Below, piece after piece: positions 35,090 through 43,895 of a stretch of 64,000 nucleotides of DNA. The stretch's first letter is position 1. The number at the start of each line of letters is the position of its first letter. Position numbers and translations under genes: made by a program. Origin of the DNA: Hymenobacter chitinivorans DSM 11115 (lineage in GTDB: Bacteria > Bacteroidota > Bacteroidia > Cytophagales > Hymenobacteraceae); assembly GCF_002797555.1 (NCBI RefSeq), contig NZ_PGFA01000001.1, positions 1,426,001 through 1,490,000 on the forward strand, written 5' to 3'. The notes under the pieces were generated by a model, which saw only the letters and a program-made list of their open reading frames with translations, was not told the origin of the DNA and did no database searches.

Positions 35090-35430
35090 AAGGCTGGCCG
35101 CATTGTCAAGCCGTACTTGGCGAGGCATCTCACTCGGCTGGTGTTGCACTTGTAACTGTCATCCTGAACCTTCGCGAAGGACCTTCCTCGCCTTCCTGAT
35201 ACGTTTTCTTCAACGAGCAAAAGCCCTTTACTACGCTGGTGGTAAAGGGCTTTTGCTCGTTGGTATTACCTACAGTGGGGTAGGGGAGGCAGGTCCTTCG
35301 TTTCGCTGCGCTGCCCTCAGGATGACAGCCGGTGTGGGGCCGGCAAAAGGTGCTGTTCTAATTGACTTGGCCGTTCTTTTCTTGCCGCGCAGGGCGTAAC
35401 TTGCAGCTACAAACAGGTAGCAAAAGCAGC
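35090..35430. other. Intergenic region filled by a nested inverted-repeat element
   Basis: 341 bases with no gene. Most of it is the element at 35156-35328. The last 30 bases form the leader of dinB. Confidence 0.6.
35156..35328. repeat. MITE-like nested inverted repeat (family B, copy 1)
   Basis: The outer ends CTGTCATCCTGA (35156-35167) and TCAGGATGACAG (35317-35328) are perfectly complementary. Inside is a 21-bp perfect hairpin (35211-35231 with 35242-35262) and GGACCTTCC/AGGTCC segments. A partial second copy occurs at 46186-46283. Confidence 0.75.
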
Positions 35431-36510
35431 GTGCAGGCGGCAGAAACCCGGAAAATCATTCACCTCGACATGGACGCTTTCTATGCCTCGGTGGAGCAGC
35501 GCGACAACCCCGCGCTGCGCGGGCAGCCCGTGGCCGTGGGTGGCTCCCGGCAGCGGGGCGTGGTGGCGGCGGCCAGCTACGAGGCCCGGCAGTTTGGCGT
35601 CCGTTCGGCCATGGCTTCGGTCACGGCCCAGCGCAAGTGCCCCGGCCTGATTTTCGTCAAGCCCCGCTTTGAGGTCTATAAGGCCGTGTCGCGCCAGATT
35701 CGGGAGATTTTCGCCGACTACACGCCCCTGATTGAGCCTTTGTCGCTTGATGAGGCCTACCTCGACGTAACCCACAACCTGAAAAACGTGCCCTCGGCCA
35801 CCCGCATTGCCGAGGAAATCCGGGCCCGGATTTTGGCCGAAACCGGGCTGACGGCCTCGGCGGGCATTTCCTACAATAAGTTTCTGGCCAAGCTGGCCTC
35901 CGACTACCGTAAGCCCAACGGGCAGTTCGTCATCAAGCCCCACGAGGGGCTGGCCTTCGTCGAAACCCTGGAAGTAGGGCAGTTTCACGGCATTGGGCAC
36001 GTGACGGCCGCCAAAATGAACCAGCTGGGCATCTTCACCGGCCTCGATTTACGGCAGCAGACGGAGCTGTTTTTGCAGCAGCACTTCGGCAAGGCCGGGC
36101 GCTACTACTACGCCATTGCCCGCGCCCAGGACCACCGCCCCGTGGAGCCCGACCGGCTGCGCAAGTCCATCGGCTCGGAAAACACCTTCGAGCGGGACCT
36201 AACCACCTACGAGGAGCTGGTGGCCGGCCTGCAGCCCGAGCTCGAATCGGTGTGGGAATACTGCCGGCGCACCGACGTGTGGGGCCGCACCGTGACGGTC
36301 AAGGTCAAGTACGACGACTTCCAGCAAATTACCCGCAGCCGCACCACGCTGCTGCCCGTGAGCAGCAAGGAGCTGCTGGAGCAAGTGTGCCGGGAGCAGC
36401 TGGCGGCCCTGCTGCCCCTGGCCAAGGGCGTGCGGCTGCTGGGCGTGTCGGTGTCAAATTTGACGACGACCGAAGCCGCAGCCGGCCAGCAGCTGACGCT
36501 TATTTTTTAA
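35431..36510 (+). CDS. dinB: DNA polymerase IV
   Basis: Error-prone Y-family polymerase for translesion synthesis. The GTG at 35431 gives 359 residues and puts the first catalytic motif IIHLDMDAFYASVEQ at residues 9-23; a TTG at 35401 or 35362 would add unconserved sequence. The second acidic motif is SLDEAYLDVT, the helix-hairpin-helix region is FHGIGHVTAAKMNQLGI, and the little-finger domain contains RKSIGSENTFERDL. The C-terminus ends QQLTLIF, which could serve as a beta-clamp-binding peptide. It is convergent with, and overlaps by 11 bases, the sce7726-like gene. Confidence 0.93.
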   Translation: MQAAETRKIIHLDMDAFYASVEQRDNPALRGQPVAVGGSRQRGVVAAASYEARQFGVRSAMASVTAQRKCPGLIFVKPRFEVYKAVSRQIREIFADYTPLIEPLSLDEAYLDVTHNLKNVPSATRIAEEIRARILAETGLTASAGISYNKFLAKLASDYRKPNGQFVIKPHEGLAFVETLEVGQFHGIGHVTAAKMNQLGIFTGLDLRQQTELFLQQHFGKAGRYYYAIARAQDHRPVEPDRLRKSIGSENTFERDLTTYEELVAGLQPELESVWEYCRRTDVWGRTVTVKVKYDDFQQITRSRTTLLPVSSKELLEQVCREQLAALLPLAKGVRLLGVSVSNLTTTEAAAGQQLTLIF

Positions 36511-37165
36511 ACAGGGAGCTGCGCTTCTGGGCGGTTTTCTTGCGGCGCTTGCCGGCGGTGGCGGCCCGCTTCTGCTTGAGCTTGCGGCGCAGCGGGGCCA
36601 GGCGCTGCCGCTCCAGTTTCCGCTCGGCCCGGTCGAGCAGGCGCTGGGGCATGCGCAGAGTCAGCCGCTCGCGCACGTGCTGAGCCAAGTGAGAAAGGGG
36701 CACAGCCCGGGTGGTGCGCAGCAAGTGGTGCACCTCGGCCTTGCGCATCTGGCTGACGCCCACCAGGCCCCGGGCCAGCAAAAACTGCTTTACTTCCTCC
36801 AGCAGCAGCAGCGCCGCCAGCGGGGCCGGCTCCACGGTGGCGTTGTAAGCGGCGGCCCGGTGCTGGCGCAGCGCCGTATCGGAGGCCACCAGCACGCCCA
36901 CCCACTCGGGCAGCAACGGCAACAGCTTATCCAGGTGCTTTTCGGTGACAACGAACGTGACGAAGTCGTAGACCTCGGCGTAGCAGCGCAGCTGGTTCTG
37001 GACCCGCTGCAGGGTGTCGCCGTCGCCTTTCACCTCGTAGCCGTGCATGAAGTGGGGCGTGATGTGGACCACGTCGGCGCGGGTGGTGCCGGTGGGTAGC
37101 TCGTCCACGTAAATGCCGTCCTGGAGCAGGGGGTAGAGCAGGGCGCGGATTTCCGGGTCGTTCAT
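36500..37165 (-). CDS. sce7726-family protein (PD-(D/E)xK nuclease-like fold)
   Basis: A 221-residue protein of unknown function. Residues about 20-75 show the pattern of the sce7726 family: an acidic residue early (VDEL), then RADVVHITPHFMHGYEVKGD, equivalent to the D...ExK core of restriction-like nucleases, and RVQNQLRCYAEVYDFVTFVV. The C-terminal 55 residues are very rich in Arg and Lys, which suggests nucleic-acid binding. It faces dinB tail to tail with an 11-base overlap and sits between the response regulator and the kinase. sce7726 genes are often mobile or near defence genes. Confidence 0.7.
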   Translation of the reverse strand: MNDPEIRALLYPLLQDGIYVDELPTGTTRADVVHITPHFMHGYEVKGDGDTLQRVQNQLRCYAEVYDFVTFVVTEKHLDKLLPLLPEWVGVLVASDTALRQHRAAAYNATVEPAPLAALLLLEEVKQFLLARGLVGVSQMRKAEVHHLLRTTRAVPLSHLAQHVRERLTLRMPQRLLDRAERKLERQRLAPLRRKLKQKRAATAGKRRKKTAQKRSSLFKK

Positions 37166-37478
37166 CGGGCGGGCGGCGGGGCAGGGGCGGGGTCAGCTCA
37201 AAAGTAAACCACGCGGCCAGCTTTTGCTTCTATATAGCGCCCTATACATGTAGAGACGCAACCTTGCGTCTCCTCGTTGAACGACTCGCCCTCATCCTCC
37301 CGACATAAACAACGATTGAGACGCAAGTATGCGTCTCTACATCCCGGCCACAGCGCTTCTTTCTATGTTTGTAGCCCCAACTGTCGTAAACCTTCGGGGC
37401 GGGGCTGCGCTTTAGCGTACTATCCTTTGGCGTCTCCCTGTCCTGTGCCGGGCCGCTTCACCTTCTAACCCTCCGCCC
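37166..37478. other. Intergenic region with family C repeat and kinase promoter element
   Basis: Contains the repeat at 37248-37342 and an exact TAnnTTTG (TATGTTTG, 37364-37371), about 108 bases before the kinase start, without a clear upstream TTG. No gene is visible. Confidence 0.55.
37248..37342. repeat. Dispersed inverted repeat, family C, copy 1
   Basis: Begins ATGTAGAGACGC and ends GCGTCTCTACAT. Each end is itself a small hairpin (GAGACGC/GCGTCTC). The middle contains TCGTTGAACGA and AACGATTGAGACGCAAG. Closely related copies occur at 51412-51509 and 52371-52465. Confidence 0.85.
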
Positions 37479-38876
37479 GTGACCATCCGCACGCGCCTGG
37501 CCTTGCAGTTTGCCGCCATCCTGGCCGTTACGCTGCTGCTGTTTTCCCTGGTCATCTACTTCTTTACCTACCAGTCGCGGCGCAACTACTTCACTGACAA
37601 CCTCTTTGCCCGGGCCCGGGTGGTGGCCCACGTCTACCTCGACGGGGCCAACCGCGGCGACGAAGCCAGCCGGGCCACCTACCGCCGCTACCTGCGCCAG
37701 TTTTACCGCACCCTGCCCGATGAGGAAGTGCAGGTCTATGATGCCCAGAACCGGGTCGTGTTTCGCGAAGGCCAGCAAACCAGCCGGCCCGTGCCCGAGA
37801 GCCTGCTGACCAGCGTGCGGCAAACCGGCAGCCTGGTGGAGCTGCGGCCCGGCCACGCCCAAACCGTGGGCCTGCTCTACCGCGACCCGCACCGCGGCGA
37901 CTTCGTGGTGGTGGCCTCGTCCGTGGATACCGACAGCCAGGTGGAGCAGCGCACGTTACGCACCATTCTGGCCGGCGGCCTGCTCATCAGCTTTTTCATC
38001 GTGGGCGTCGGCGGCTGGTTTTTTGCCCGCCAGGCCCTGCGGCCCATGCAGCGCATCGTGCAGGAAGTTGACACCATCACGGCCTTCGATTTGCACCGCC
38101 GCCTTTCCCAGGCCGACGGGCAGGACGAGGTGTCGCACCTGGCCCAGCGCTTCAATAGTTTGCTCGACCGGCTCGAAACGGCCTTTGCCGGGCAGCGCAC
38201 CTTCGTGCGCGACGCTTCCCACGAGCTGCGCACCCCGCTCACGGTGCTGACCGGGGAGCTGGAAGTGGCCCTGCTGCAGGAGCGCAACCCGGCCGAGTAC
38301 CGCCGCGTGCTGCAAAGCACCCTCGACGCGGCCCGCATGCTCACGGCTCTCACCAATGGCCTGCTCCAGATTGCCCGCGCCTCCGACGACCCTTCTCAGG
38401 TGCCCATGGCCCTGGTCCGCCTCGACGAGCTGCTGCTGCAGGCCCACGAGGAAGTACTGCGCCGCCAGCCCACCTGCCGCATCGACCTGGAGTTTGGGGA
38501 GCCCACCCTGCCGGGCGGGGCCTTCGAAGTGCTCGGCAACGAGCCCCTGCTGCTCTCGGCGGTGCTGAACGTGCTGGAAAATGCCTGCAAGTTTTCCAAA
38601 GACAGCCAGGAGCCCATTATGGCCATTCTGACCTGCGTGGGCCGGGAAGTGCTGCTGCAGGTGCGCGACCGGGGCGTGGGCATGACTGAGGCCGACCGGC
38701 AGCAGGTATTCGTGCCTTTCTTCCGGGCCGAGGCCATCCGCACGGTGCCGGGCCACGGCATCGGGCTGCCGCTCACGGCCAAGATTATGGCTCTGCACGG
38801 GGGCAGCATCCGGGTGGAGAGTGAGCTGGGCATGGGTACCCAGGTGACGCTCCGCCTGCCCTTAACGCACATTTAA
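37479..38876 (+). CDS. Sensor histidine kinase (HAMP, HisKA, HATPase)
   Basis: A 465-residue inner-membrane kinase starting with GTG. Helix 1 is at about 7-29, a periplasmic sensor region follows to about 160, helix 2 is near 168-190, then HAMP. The phosphoacceptor His248 lies in DASHELRTPLTVL, the N box in VLNVLENACKFS, and the ATP lid in DRGVGM and GHGIGLPL. It resembles CusS/heavy-metal-type kinases. It probably pairs with the regulator at 34412-35089, from which dinB and an sce7726 gene separate it. It is directly upstream of the SulP transporter gene. Confidence 0.9.
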   Translation: MTIRTRLALQFAAILAVTLLLFSLVIYFFTYQSRRNYFTDNLFARARVVAHVYLDGANRGDEASRATYRRYLRQFYRTLPDEEVQVYDAQNRVVFREGQQTSRPVPESLLTSVRQTGSLVELRPGHAQTVGLLYRDPHRGDFVVVASSVDTDSQVEQRTLRTILAGGLLISFFIVGVGGWFFARQALRPMQRIVQEVDTITAFDLHRRLSQADGQDEVSHLAQRFNSLLDRLETAFAGQRTFVRDASHELRTPLTVLTGELEVALLQERNPAEYRRVLQSTLDAARMLTALTNGLLQIARASDDPSQVPMALVRLDELLLQAHEEVLRRQPTCRIDLEFGEPTLPGGAFEVLGNEPLLLSAVLNVLENACKFSKDSQEPIMAILTCVGREVLLQVRDRGVGMTEADRQQVFVPFFRAEAIRTVPGHGIGLPLTAKIMALHGGSIRVESELGMGTQVTLRLPLTHI

Positions 38877-38902
38877 TCAGGGCCTGCGCCGCCGCAAATG
38901 CG

Positions 38903-38941
38903 TTTTAATGCCCTTTTAATTCTCTTTTAACTCCGTCTTAA
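38903..38941 (+). promoter_or_regulatory. Four direct repeats at 11-bp spacing, likely OmpR/PhoB-type operator
   Basis: TTTTAA occurs at 38903, 38914 and 38925, and TCTTAA at 38936, an exact 11-base period. Tandem repeats of this spacing are the usual sites for OmpR/PhoB-family dimers. They lie 80-120 bases before the SulP transporter ATG. Confidence 0.6.
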
Positions 38942-39021
38942 CTACCCGGGTCTAGTATTGCGGCATATCGTAGCGAAGTTCTGCCTTTCGGCAGCCGTTC
39001 CCCTACTGTGTGCCTCCTCCT

Positions 39022-40644
39022 ATGATTCAAACTGCTGCGGCCCCCAAGGCCCCTTCCATACCTCCGGCCTCGGCGGCCCGCCCCACGCCGCCGTCCGGCA
39101 ATTATCTCCGTTCCCTGGGCAAAGACGCCCCGGCGGGCCTGGTCGTGTTTCTGGTGGCTTTGCCCCTGTGCCTGGGCATCTCCCTGGCTTCGGGCGCCCC
39201 GCTGCTGGCTGGCGTCGTTACCGGCATCGTGGGCGGGGTCGTCGTGTCCTGGCTCAGCGACTCATCCCTGAGCGTGAGCGGGCCGGCCGCCGGCCTCACG
39301 GCCATTGTGCTGGCCGCCATTCACACCCTGGGCTCGTTCGAAGCCATGCTGGCCGCTACCGTGGTGGCGGGCGTGCTGCAGCTCATTCTGGGCTTTCTGA
39401 AAGCGGGCATCATCGGCATGTATTTCCCGTCCTCGGTTATCCGCGGGATGCTGGCCGCCATTGGCCTGATTCTGATTCTAAAGCAGATTCCCCACTTCCT
39501 CGGCGCCGACACCGACTACTTCGAGGACATGGATTTTCTGCAGTTCAACGGGCAGAACACGTTCAGCGCCATTGCTGCCGCCAGCAACGCCATCAGCTGG
39601 GGCTCGGCCCTGATTGGGGTGGTGTCCTTGCTCGTGCTGCTGGCCTGGGATAGTAAGCCCGTCAAGAGCATTGCGGCCCTCAAGCTGGTGCCCGGCGCCC
39701 TGATTGTGGTGGTGCTCTCGATTCTGCTGAACCTGCTGCTGAGTTCCGTGGCCCCCGACCTGCAGGTGCGCCCCGAACACTTGGTGAAGCTGCCCAGCAT
39801 TTCCTCCTTCGCCGACCTGACCAAGGAGCTGCGCCTGCCCGACTGGTCGGCCCTCACCCGCGGCTCGACTTACGTGGTGGCCTTCACCATTGCCATTGTA
39901 GCCTCGCTCGAAACCCTGCTCAGCGTGGAAGCCGTGGATAAGCTCGACCCCCACAAGCGCCATACGTCCCAGAACCGGGAGCTCAAGGCCCAGGGCGTCG
40001 GCAACCTGGTCAGCGGCCTCATTGGCGGCCTGCCCCTGACGGCGGTAATCGTGCGCAGCTCAGCCAACATCAACGCCGGGGCCCAGACCCGCATGTCATC
40101 CTTTATTCACGGCCTGCTGCTGCTGGGTAGCCTGCTGTTCTTGTCCTCGGTGCTGAACCTGATTCCGCTGTCGGCCCTGGCCGCGGTGCTGCTCACCGTG
40201 GGCTTCAAGCTCACCAAGCCCGCCCTGTACCGCTCGCAGTGGCGCCTGGGCTGGGAACAGTTTCTGCCCTTCATCGTTACCATTGTAGCCATCCTGTTTA
40301 CCGACCTGCTCAAGGGCGTGTGCATCGGGTTGGCCGTGGGCATCTTCTTCATTCTTAAAGCCAACCTGGAGTCGGCCTACTACTTCCACAACGAGCCCAC
40401 CCGGGACCCGGGCACGGTGCACCTGAAGCTGAGCGAGCATGTCTCGTTCCTGAACAAGGCCAGCATCGTGACCACCTTCGAGCGGCTCGCCCCCGGTTCG
40501 CACGTCATCCTCGACGGCTCCGACTCCGAGGTTATCGACTACGACGTGCTGGAGGCCATTGAAAACTTCCGCGTGACGGCTGCCGAGCGCAACATTAACC
40601 TCGAACTGCGCGGTATTCCCCAGGTGGAAGTGCTAGGTCACTAA
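39022..40644 (+). CDS. SulP family inorganic anion transporter
   Basis: Inner-membrane transporter, by its pairing with carbonic anhydrase probably for bicarbonate. The ATG at 39022 gives 540 residues. It has the SulP core from DAPAGLVVFLVALPLCLGI, including ASGAPLLAGVVTGIVGG, the SGPAAGLTAIV loop and NLVSGLIGGLPLTAVIVRSS. About 11-12 helices end near residue 455. The C-terminus has a shortened STAS-like domain (VILDGSDSEVIDYDVLEAI). Translation of carbonic anhydrase starts 44 bases after its stop, suggesting one transcript. Confidence 0.9.
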   Translation: MIQTAAAPKAPSIPPASAARPTPPSGNYLRSLGKDAPAGLVVFLVALPLCLGISLASGAPLLAGVVTGIVGGVVVSWLSDSSLSVSGPAAGLTAIVLAAIHTLGSFEAMLAATVVAGVLQLILGFLKAGIIGMYFPSSVIRGMLAAIGLILILKQIPHFLGADTDYFEDMDFLQFNGQNTFSAIAAASNAISWGSALIGVVSLLVLLAWDSKPVKSIAALKLVPGALIVVVLSILLNLLLSSVAPDLQVRPEHLVKLPSISSFADLTKELRLPDWSALTRGSTYVVAFTIAIVASLETLLSVEAVDKLDPHKRHTSQNRELKAQGVGNLVSGLIGGLPLTAVIVRSSANINAGAQTRMSSFIHGLLLLGSLLFLSSVLNLIPLSALAAVLLTVGFKLTKPALYRSQWRLGWEQFLPFIVTIVAILFTDLLKGVCIGLAVGIFFILKANLESAYYFHNEPTRDPGTVHLKLSEHVSFLNKASIVTTFERLAPGSHVILDGSDSEVIDYDVLEAIENFRVTAAERNINLELRGIPQVEVLGH

Positions 40645-40688
40645 CTTTGCCGCTCCACCATTTCAACCTTCCGCCAATTCCCGTTCCC

Positions 40689-41462
40689 ATGAAAGCTACC
40701 CCCGATTCGTCCTCTTCGATGGAAGAGATTCTGAAAAACAACCGCAAGTGGGTTGACGAAAAGAAAGCCGCCGACCCCGAGTACTTCCACAAGCTGGCCA
40801 AGGGCCAAAAGCCCCGCTACCTGTTCATCGGCTGCTCCGACTCGCGGGTGCCGGCCAGCGCCATTACCGGCACCGGCCCCGGCGAAATGTTCGTGCACCG
40901 CAACATTGCCAACCTGGTAGTGCACTCCGATATGAACCTGCTGGCCGTGCTGCAATACGCCGTGGAGGTGCTCGAAGTCAAAGACATTCTGGTCGTGGGG
41001 CACTACGGCTGCGGGGGCGTGGCCGCCGCGGCCTCCAACAAGCAGCTGGGCCTGATTGACAACTGGCTGACCCACATCAAAGACGTGGTGCGCCTGAATG
41101 AAACCGAGTTTTTGCGCATCGCCGACAAGGAGCAGCAGCTGCGCCGCCTCGTGGAGCTCAACGTCATTGAGCAGGTGCGCAACCTGGCCACGACCAACAT
41201 CATTCAGAATGCCCTGGGCCGGCCCAACCCGCCCCGCCTGCACGGCCTGGTGTACGACATTCACGACGGTTTGCTCCACGACCTGAACGTGGAAACCGAT
41301 ATCATCAACGAGTTCAAGCACATCTACGGCGTGGAGGCCATTGAGCTGGCCGAGGAAGCAGTAGAAGATATTCAGGCCGGCAAGCAGCAGCCCGCCCCGA
41401 CCGAGCCCAAGCCCAACGGCAAGGCCCGCAAGGAAGAAGAAGAGCAGGCGCGCAAGGCCTAA
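40689..41462 (+). CDS. can: Beta-class carbonic anhydrase
   Basis: Interconverts CO2 and bicarbonate in the cytosol. The ATG at 40689 gives 257 residues. Zinc ligands are Cys49 (GCSDSRV), His105 and Cys108 (VGHYGCGG), with the Asp51-Arg53 dyad. MFVHRNIANLV is the expected strand-helix. The C-terminal 30 residues are a charged Lys/Glu tail absent from most homologues. The SulP-carbonic anhydrase pairing is a recurrent arrangement for bicarbonate supply. An exact TAnnTTTG (TAACTTTG, 40643-40650) lies just upstream but without a clear partner. Confidence 0.93.
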   Translation: MKATPDSSSSMEEILKNNRKWVDEKKAADPEYFHKLAKGQKPRYLFIGCSDSRVPASAITGTGPGEMFVHRNIANLVVHSDMNLLAVLQYAVEVLEVKDILVVGHYGCGGVAAAASNKQLGLIDNWLTHIKDVVRLNETEFLRIADKEQQLRRLVELNVIEQVRNLATTNIIQNALGRPNPPRLHGLVYDIHDGLLHDLNVETDIINEFKHIYGVEAIELAEEAVEDIQAGKQQPAPTEPKPNGKARKEEEEQARKA

Positions 41463-41526
41463 TTAAGGTAGTTTATAGTATTCTGGCAGCCTGGCTGTCC
41501 GGTGCTAGTCTATGTGTGGTTGAAAA

Positions 41527-41555
41527 GGCCGTAGCCCTTGGCTACGGTCTTTTTT
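41527..41555 (+). terminator. Rho-independent terminator after carbonic anhydrase
   Basis: GGCCGTAGCC (41527-41536) pairs with GGCTACGGTC (41540-41549) with one wobble pair, followed by six T. Confidence 0.85.
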
Positions 41556-41588
41556 ATTGCCCCACGGGTGCCAACAATATGCTCCTTG

Positions 41589-42773
41589 CTACTTGGGCAA
41601 CCGGGGCGGCAGTGGGGCCACGGCCGTCCCGCGCCGGGTCACGCCGTATTGGTTGAGCTCGGCCTCAATCCGCTGATTCCAGCTTTCCTGGGCCGCTTCG
41701 TTGAGGCCGTGCTGGGTTTCGGCGTCGTACTGCTCCTGCACGCGGTTCATTTCCTGGAAGGCCATCAGGTACTCGTACTGCAGAATACTGTCGTAGTCCT
41801 TGAGCGTCATGCGGGTGGGGGTGAGGCGGCGCTTAAACCGCTCGGCCACCAGCTTCACTAGGTCGAAATGGCGCTGCTCGTGGTTGAGGTCGTAGGCCCC
41901 GCGCGCCGCCGCCGACACCCAGGACGAGCTGCGCACCACGAACACCTTCAGGCGCATATCCAGCTGCAAAACCCCATTCACCACCCGGGGCTGACCGGCG
42001 TAGGCAAAGCTCGGAAACACGGCCGCCGCGTGCGGGCCCGGCCGCGGAGCCGCCGTAAAATCGGCCCAGGTCAGGGGCCGGGCGGGGTCGTAGAACACGG
42101 TGTCGGGCTCGGTTTGGTCGTGGTAGTCCCTGAAGCGCAGGCGCAGGTCGGTGGCCAGCTTCAGGCTGGTCGGGGCCTGGCTTACCACCCAGGCGTGCAG
42201 GTAGCGGAGCCCTTCGGTGAGGCCCTGGCGCAGGGCGGGTTCCGCCACCGCCGTTTGCCACAACGCCCGACGGTAGCGGGCCGCACCCCGGTACTCGGTC
42301 AGGGCCACGGTTTCGCCCTCGCGCTGCCAATCCAGCACCAAGTGCAACGCCAGGGTACCATCGGCGTACTTGGGCTGCCCGGGCGTCAGGGTTTCGGTGA
42401 GCCGGCACTCCTTGATGCGCAGCGTGAGGGGCCGCCGCCCGGTACCGCGGGGCAGACTTTGGCCCACAAACTGCCGCAGCGCGGCCAGCGTCCCGCCCTG
42501 CAAGTCGAGCTGCCGCAGCGCGGGCGGCTGGTTGGGCTGGGCCGGGGGGAGCAGCAGACTGGCTACGGCCGGGCGGCCGGCGCGCTCATCGACCACCCGG
42601 GCAATGTAGTAGTCCGCGCTGGCCAATTTGGTGTCGGGAGCTTTGAGGACCAGGCTGGTAAGTGTCGGCTGGGTTTGGGCAACTGCCGAAATCATGGCCC
42701 AGTAGGTCAGTAGCGCCGCAAAAAATAACCCAACACGCAAGAAACGGGGCCGGGCAGGCCGGATAAAGGGCAT
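41589..42773 (-). CDS. Secreted DUF922-type putative zinc protease
   Basis: A 394-residue exported protein of unknown function. The ATG at 42773 starts a signal peptide (FLRVGLFFAALLTYWAMISAV, then AQ). The middle is unrecognised. Near residue 300 lies DLNHEQRHFDLVKLVAERF, an HExxH-type zincin motif (HEQRH) in the setting typical of DUF922 proteins. Preceding it, RPLTWADFTAAP also fits that family. The C-terminal 60 residues contain helical, polar sequence. Its neighbour is a DUF1206 membrane protein on the same strand 122 bases upstream. Protease activity is a prediction from the motif. Confidence 0.7.
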   Translation of the reverse strand: MPFIRPARPRFLRVGLFFAALLTYWAMISAVAQTQPTLTSLVLKAPDTKLASADYYIARVVDERAGRPAVASLLLPPAQPNQPPALRQLDLQGGTLAALRQFVGQSLPRGTGRRPLTLRIKECRLTETLTPGQPKYADGTLALHLVLDWQREGETVALTEYRGAARYRRALWQTAVAEPALRQGLTEGLRYLHAWVVSQAPTSLKLATDLRLRFRDYHDQTEPDTVFYDPARPLTWADFTAAPRPGPHAAAVFPSFAYAGQPRVVNGVLQLDMRLKVFVVRSSSWVSAAARGAYDLNHEQRHFDLVKLVAERFKRRLTPTRMTLKDYDSILQYEYLMAFQEMNRVQEQYDAETQHGLNEAAQESWNQRIEAELNQYGVTRRGTAVAPLPPRLPK

Positions 42774-42895
42774 AGCAATAACGAAGCAGGCGGGAAGAAA
42801 CGGTGAATAAGGGCCGGCCCCGAAGTAGCATTTCGCCGCCGGCATACAGTAGACACCAGCCAGCCGCAAATAGTGCGGCCCCGAGCCTTACCGGC

Positions 42896-43735
42896 CTATT
42901 TCCGGCCCAATCCCCGCAGAATTGGGAAGCGGGCCTGCACCAGCATGTAGGCTCCGAAGGCTACCAGCCCCAGGGCCACCACGCCCAGCACCGCCGGGCC
43001 CATGGCCTGCAGGGCGTCGAAGGTGCCGGCCGTATCCCGGATTTCGTTGGCGTTGGCGTGCAAGGCGGCCTTTACCCCGAAGTAGCCCATAATGACGAGC
43101 ACCACGCCCCGGGCGCTGTAGCCCACCTGACCCGTGCGGTACACCAACCGGCACTGGGCGTCGGTCAGCTCCCGGCCGTTTACGTCGGTGTCGAATTTAC
43201 CCGAGAGGGCCCGGTAAATCTGCACTACGCCGGCAACGAGCACCGTGAGGCCCGCCAGGCCCAGCAGCCACTGCCCGTAGTTGTGGCGCAAGGCCTCCCG
43301 CAGCACCGATTTAGTGGTGCCCGTTTCCGCAACCCGGTGCCCGTACCAGGCCATTTTGCCCGCGTAATACGCCAGCAGGGAGTACAGCAGCCCGCTGAAG
43401 ATGTAAAAGCCCCGCACGGCCAGTCCGGCCGTGCCGTGGCCCTTGCCTTCCGTATCGAGCAGCGCCTGGGTGAAGCGCCACACTACGTAGCCCACCAGCC
43501 CCACCGCCACCAGCCAGAGCAGCACCTGGCCCAGGGGCAAATGCTGAATGGTCTGGAATACCTGCTGCTGGTCGGCCGTATCGGCCCCGCGCACCCCAAT
43601 GGCGGCCATCGTGGTCAGGGCCCCCAGTACCAGGTACACGAAGCCGATGGACAAGAAGCCCAGCCGGGCCAGGGCCCGAATACCGGTGGAAGGGGCAGGC
43701 AGAAGTTCGGGGAGGACGGAAGCCGCGGAGGACAT
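42896..43735 (-). CDS. DUF1206 domain-containing membrane protein
   Basis: A 279-residue inner-membrane protein with about six helices arranged as three pairs, the DUF1206 plan. Each pair starts with a Gly/Ala-rich segment of the type ARLGFLSIGFVYLVLGALT, VRGFYIFSGLLYSLLAYYAG and GYSARGVVLVIMGYFGVKAA. No biochemical function is known for this family. The ATG at 43735 was chosen over an upstream ATG at 43747 because of its better leader. It diverges from the alcohol-dehydrogenase-like gene. Confidence 0.8.
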   Translation of the reverse strand: MSSAASVLPELLPAPSTGIRALARLGFLSIGFVYLVLGALTTMAAIGVRGADTADQQQVFQTIQHLPLGQVLLWLVAVGLVGYVVWRFTQALLDTEGKGHGTAGLAVRGFYIFSGLLYSLLAYYAGKMAWYGHRVAETGTTKSVLREALRHNYGQWLLGLAGLTVLVAGVVQIYRALSGKFDTDVNGRELTDAQCRLVYRTGQVGYSARGVVLVIMGYFGVKAALHANANEIRDTAGTFDALQAMGPAVLGVVALGLVAFGAYMLVQARFPILRGLGRK

Positions 43736-43895
43736 AACACAATACACTAAGTCCTTGCAGTACGCAAACCCGGCCGTTGCTGGTTACGCCGAGCTTGGGT
43801 CCGCCGAAAGAAAGCGGCCGGCCCAGCAACTAACGCGTTGTACCGCGCCCCGGCCCTTTTTTACGTAGGCTGCTCTACCATCTTTCCCTTTTCGT

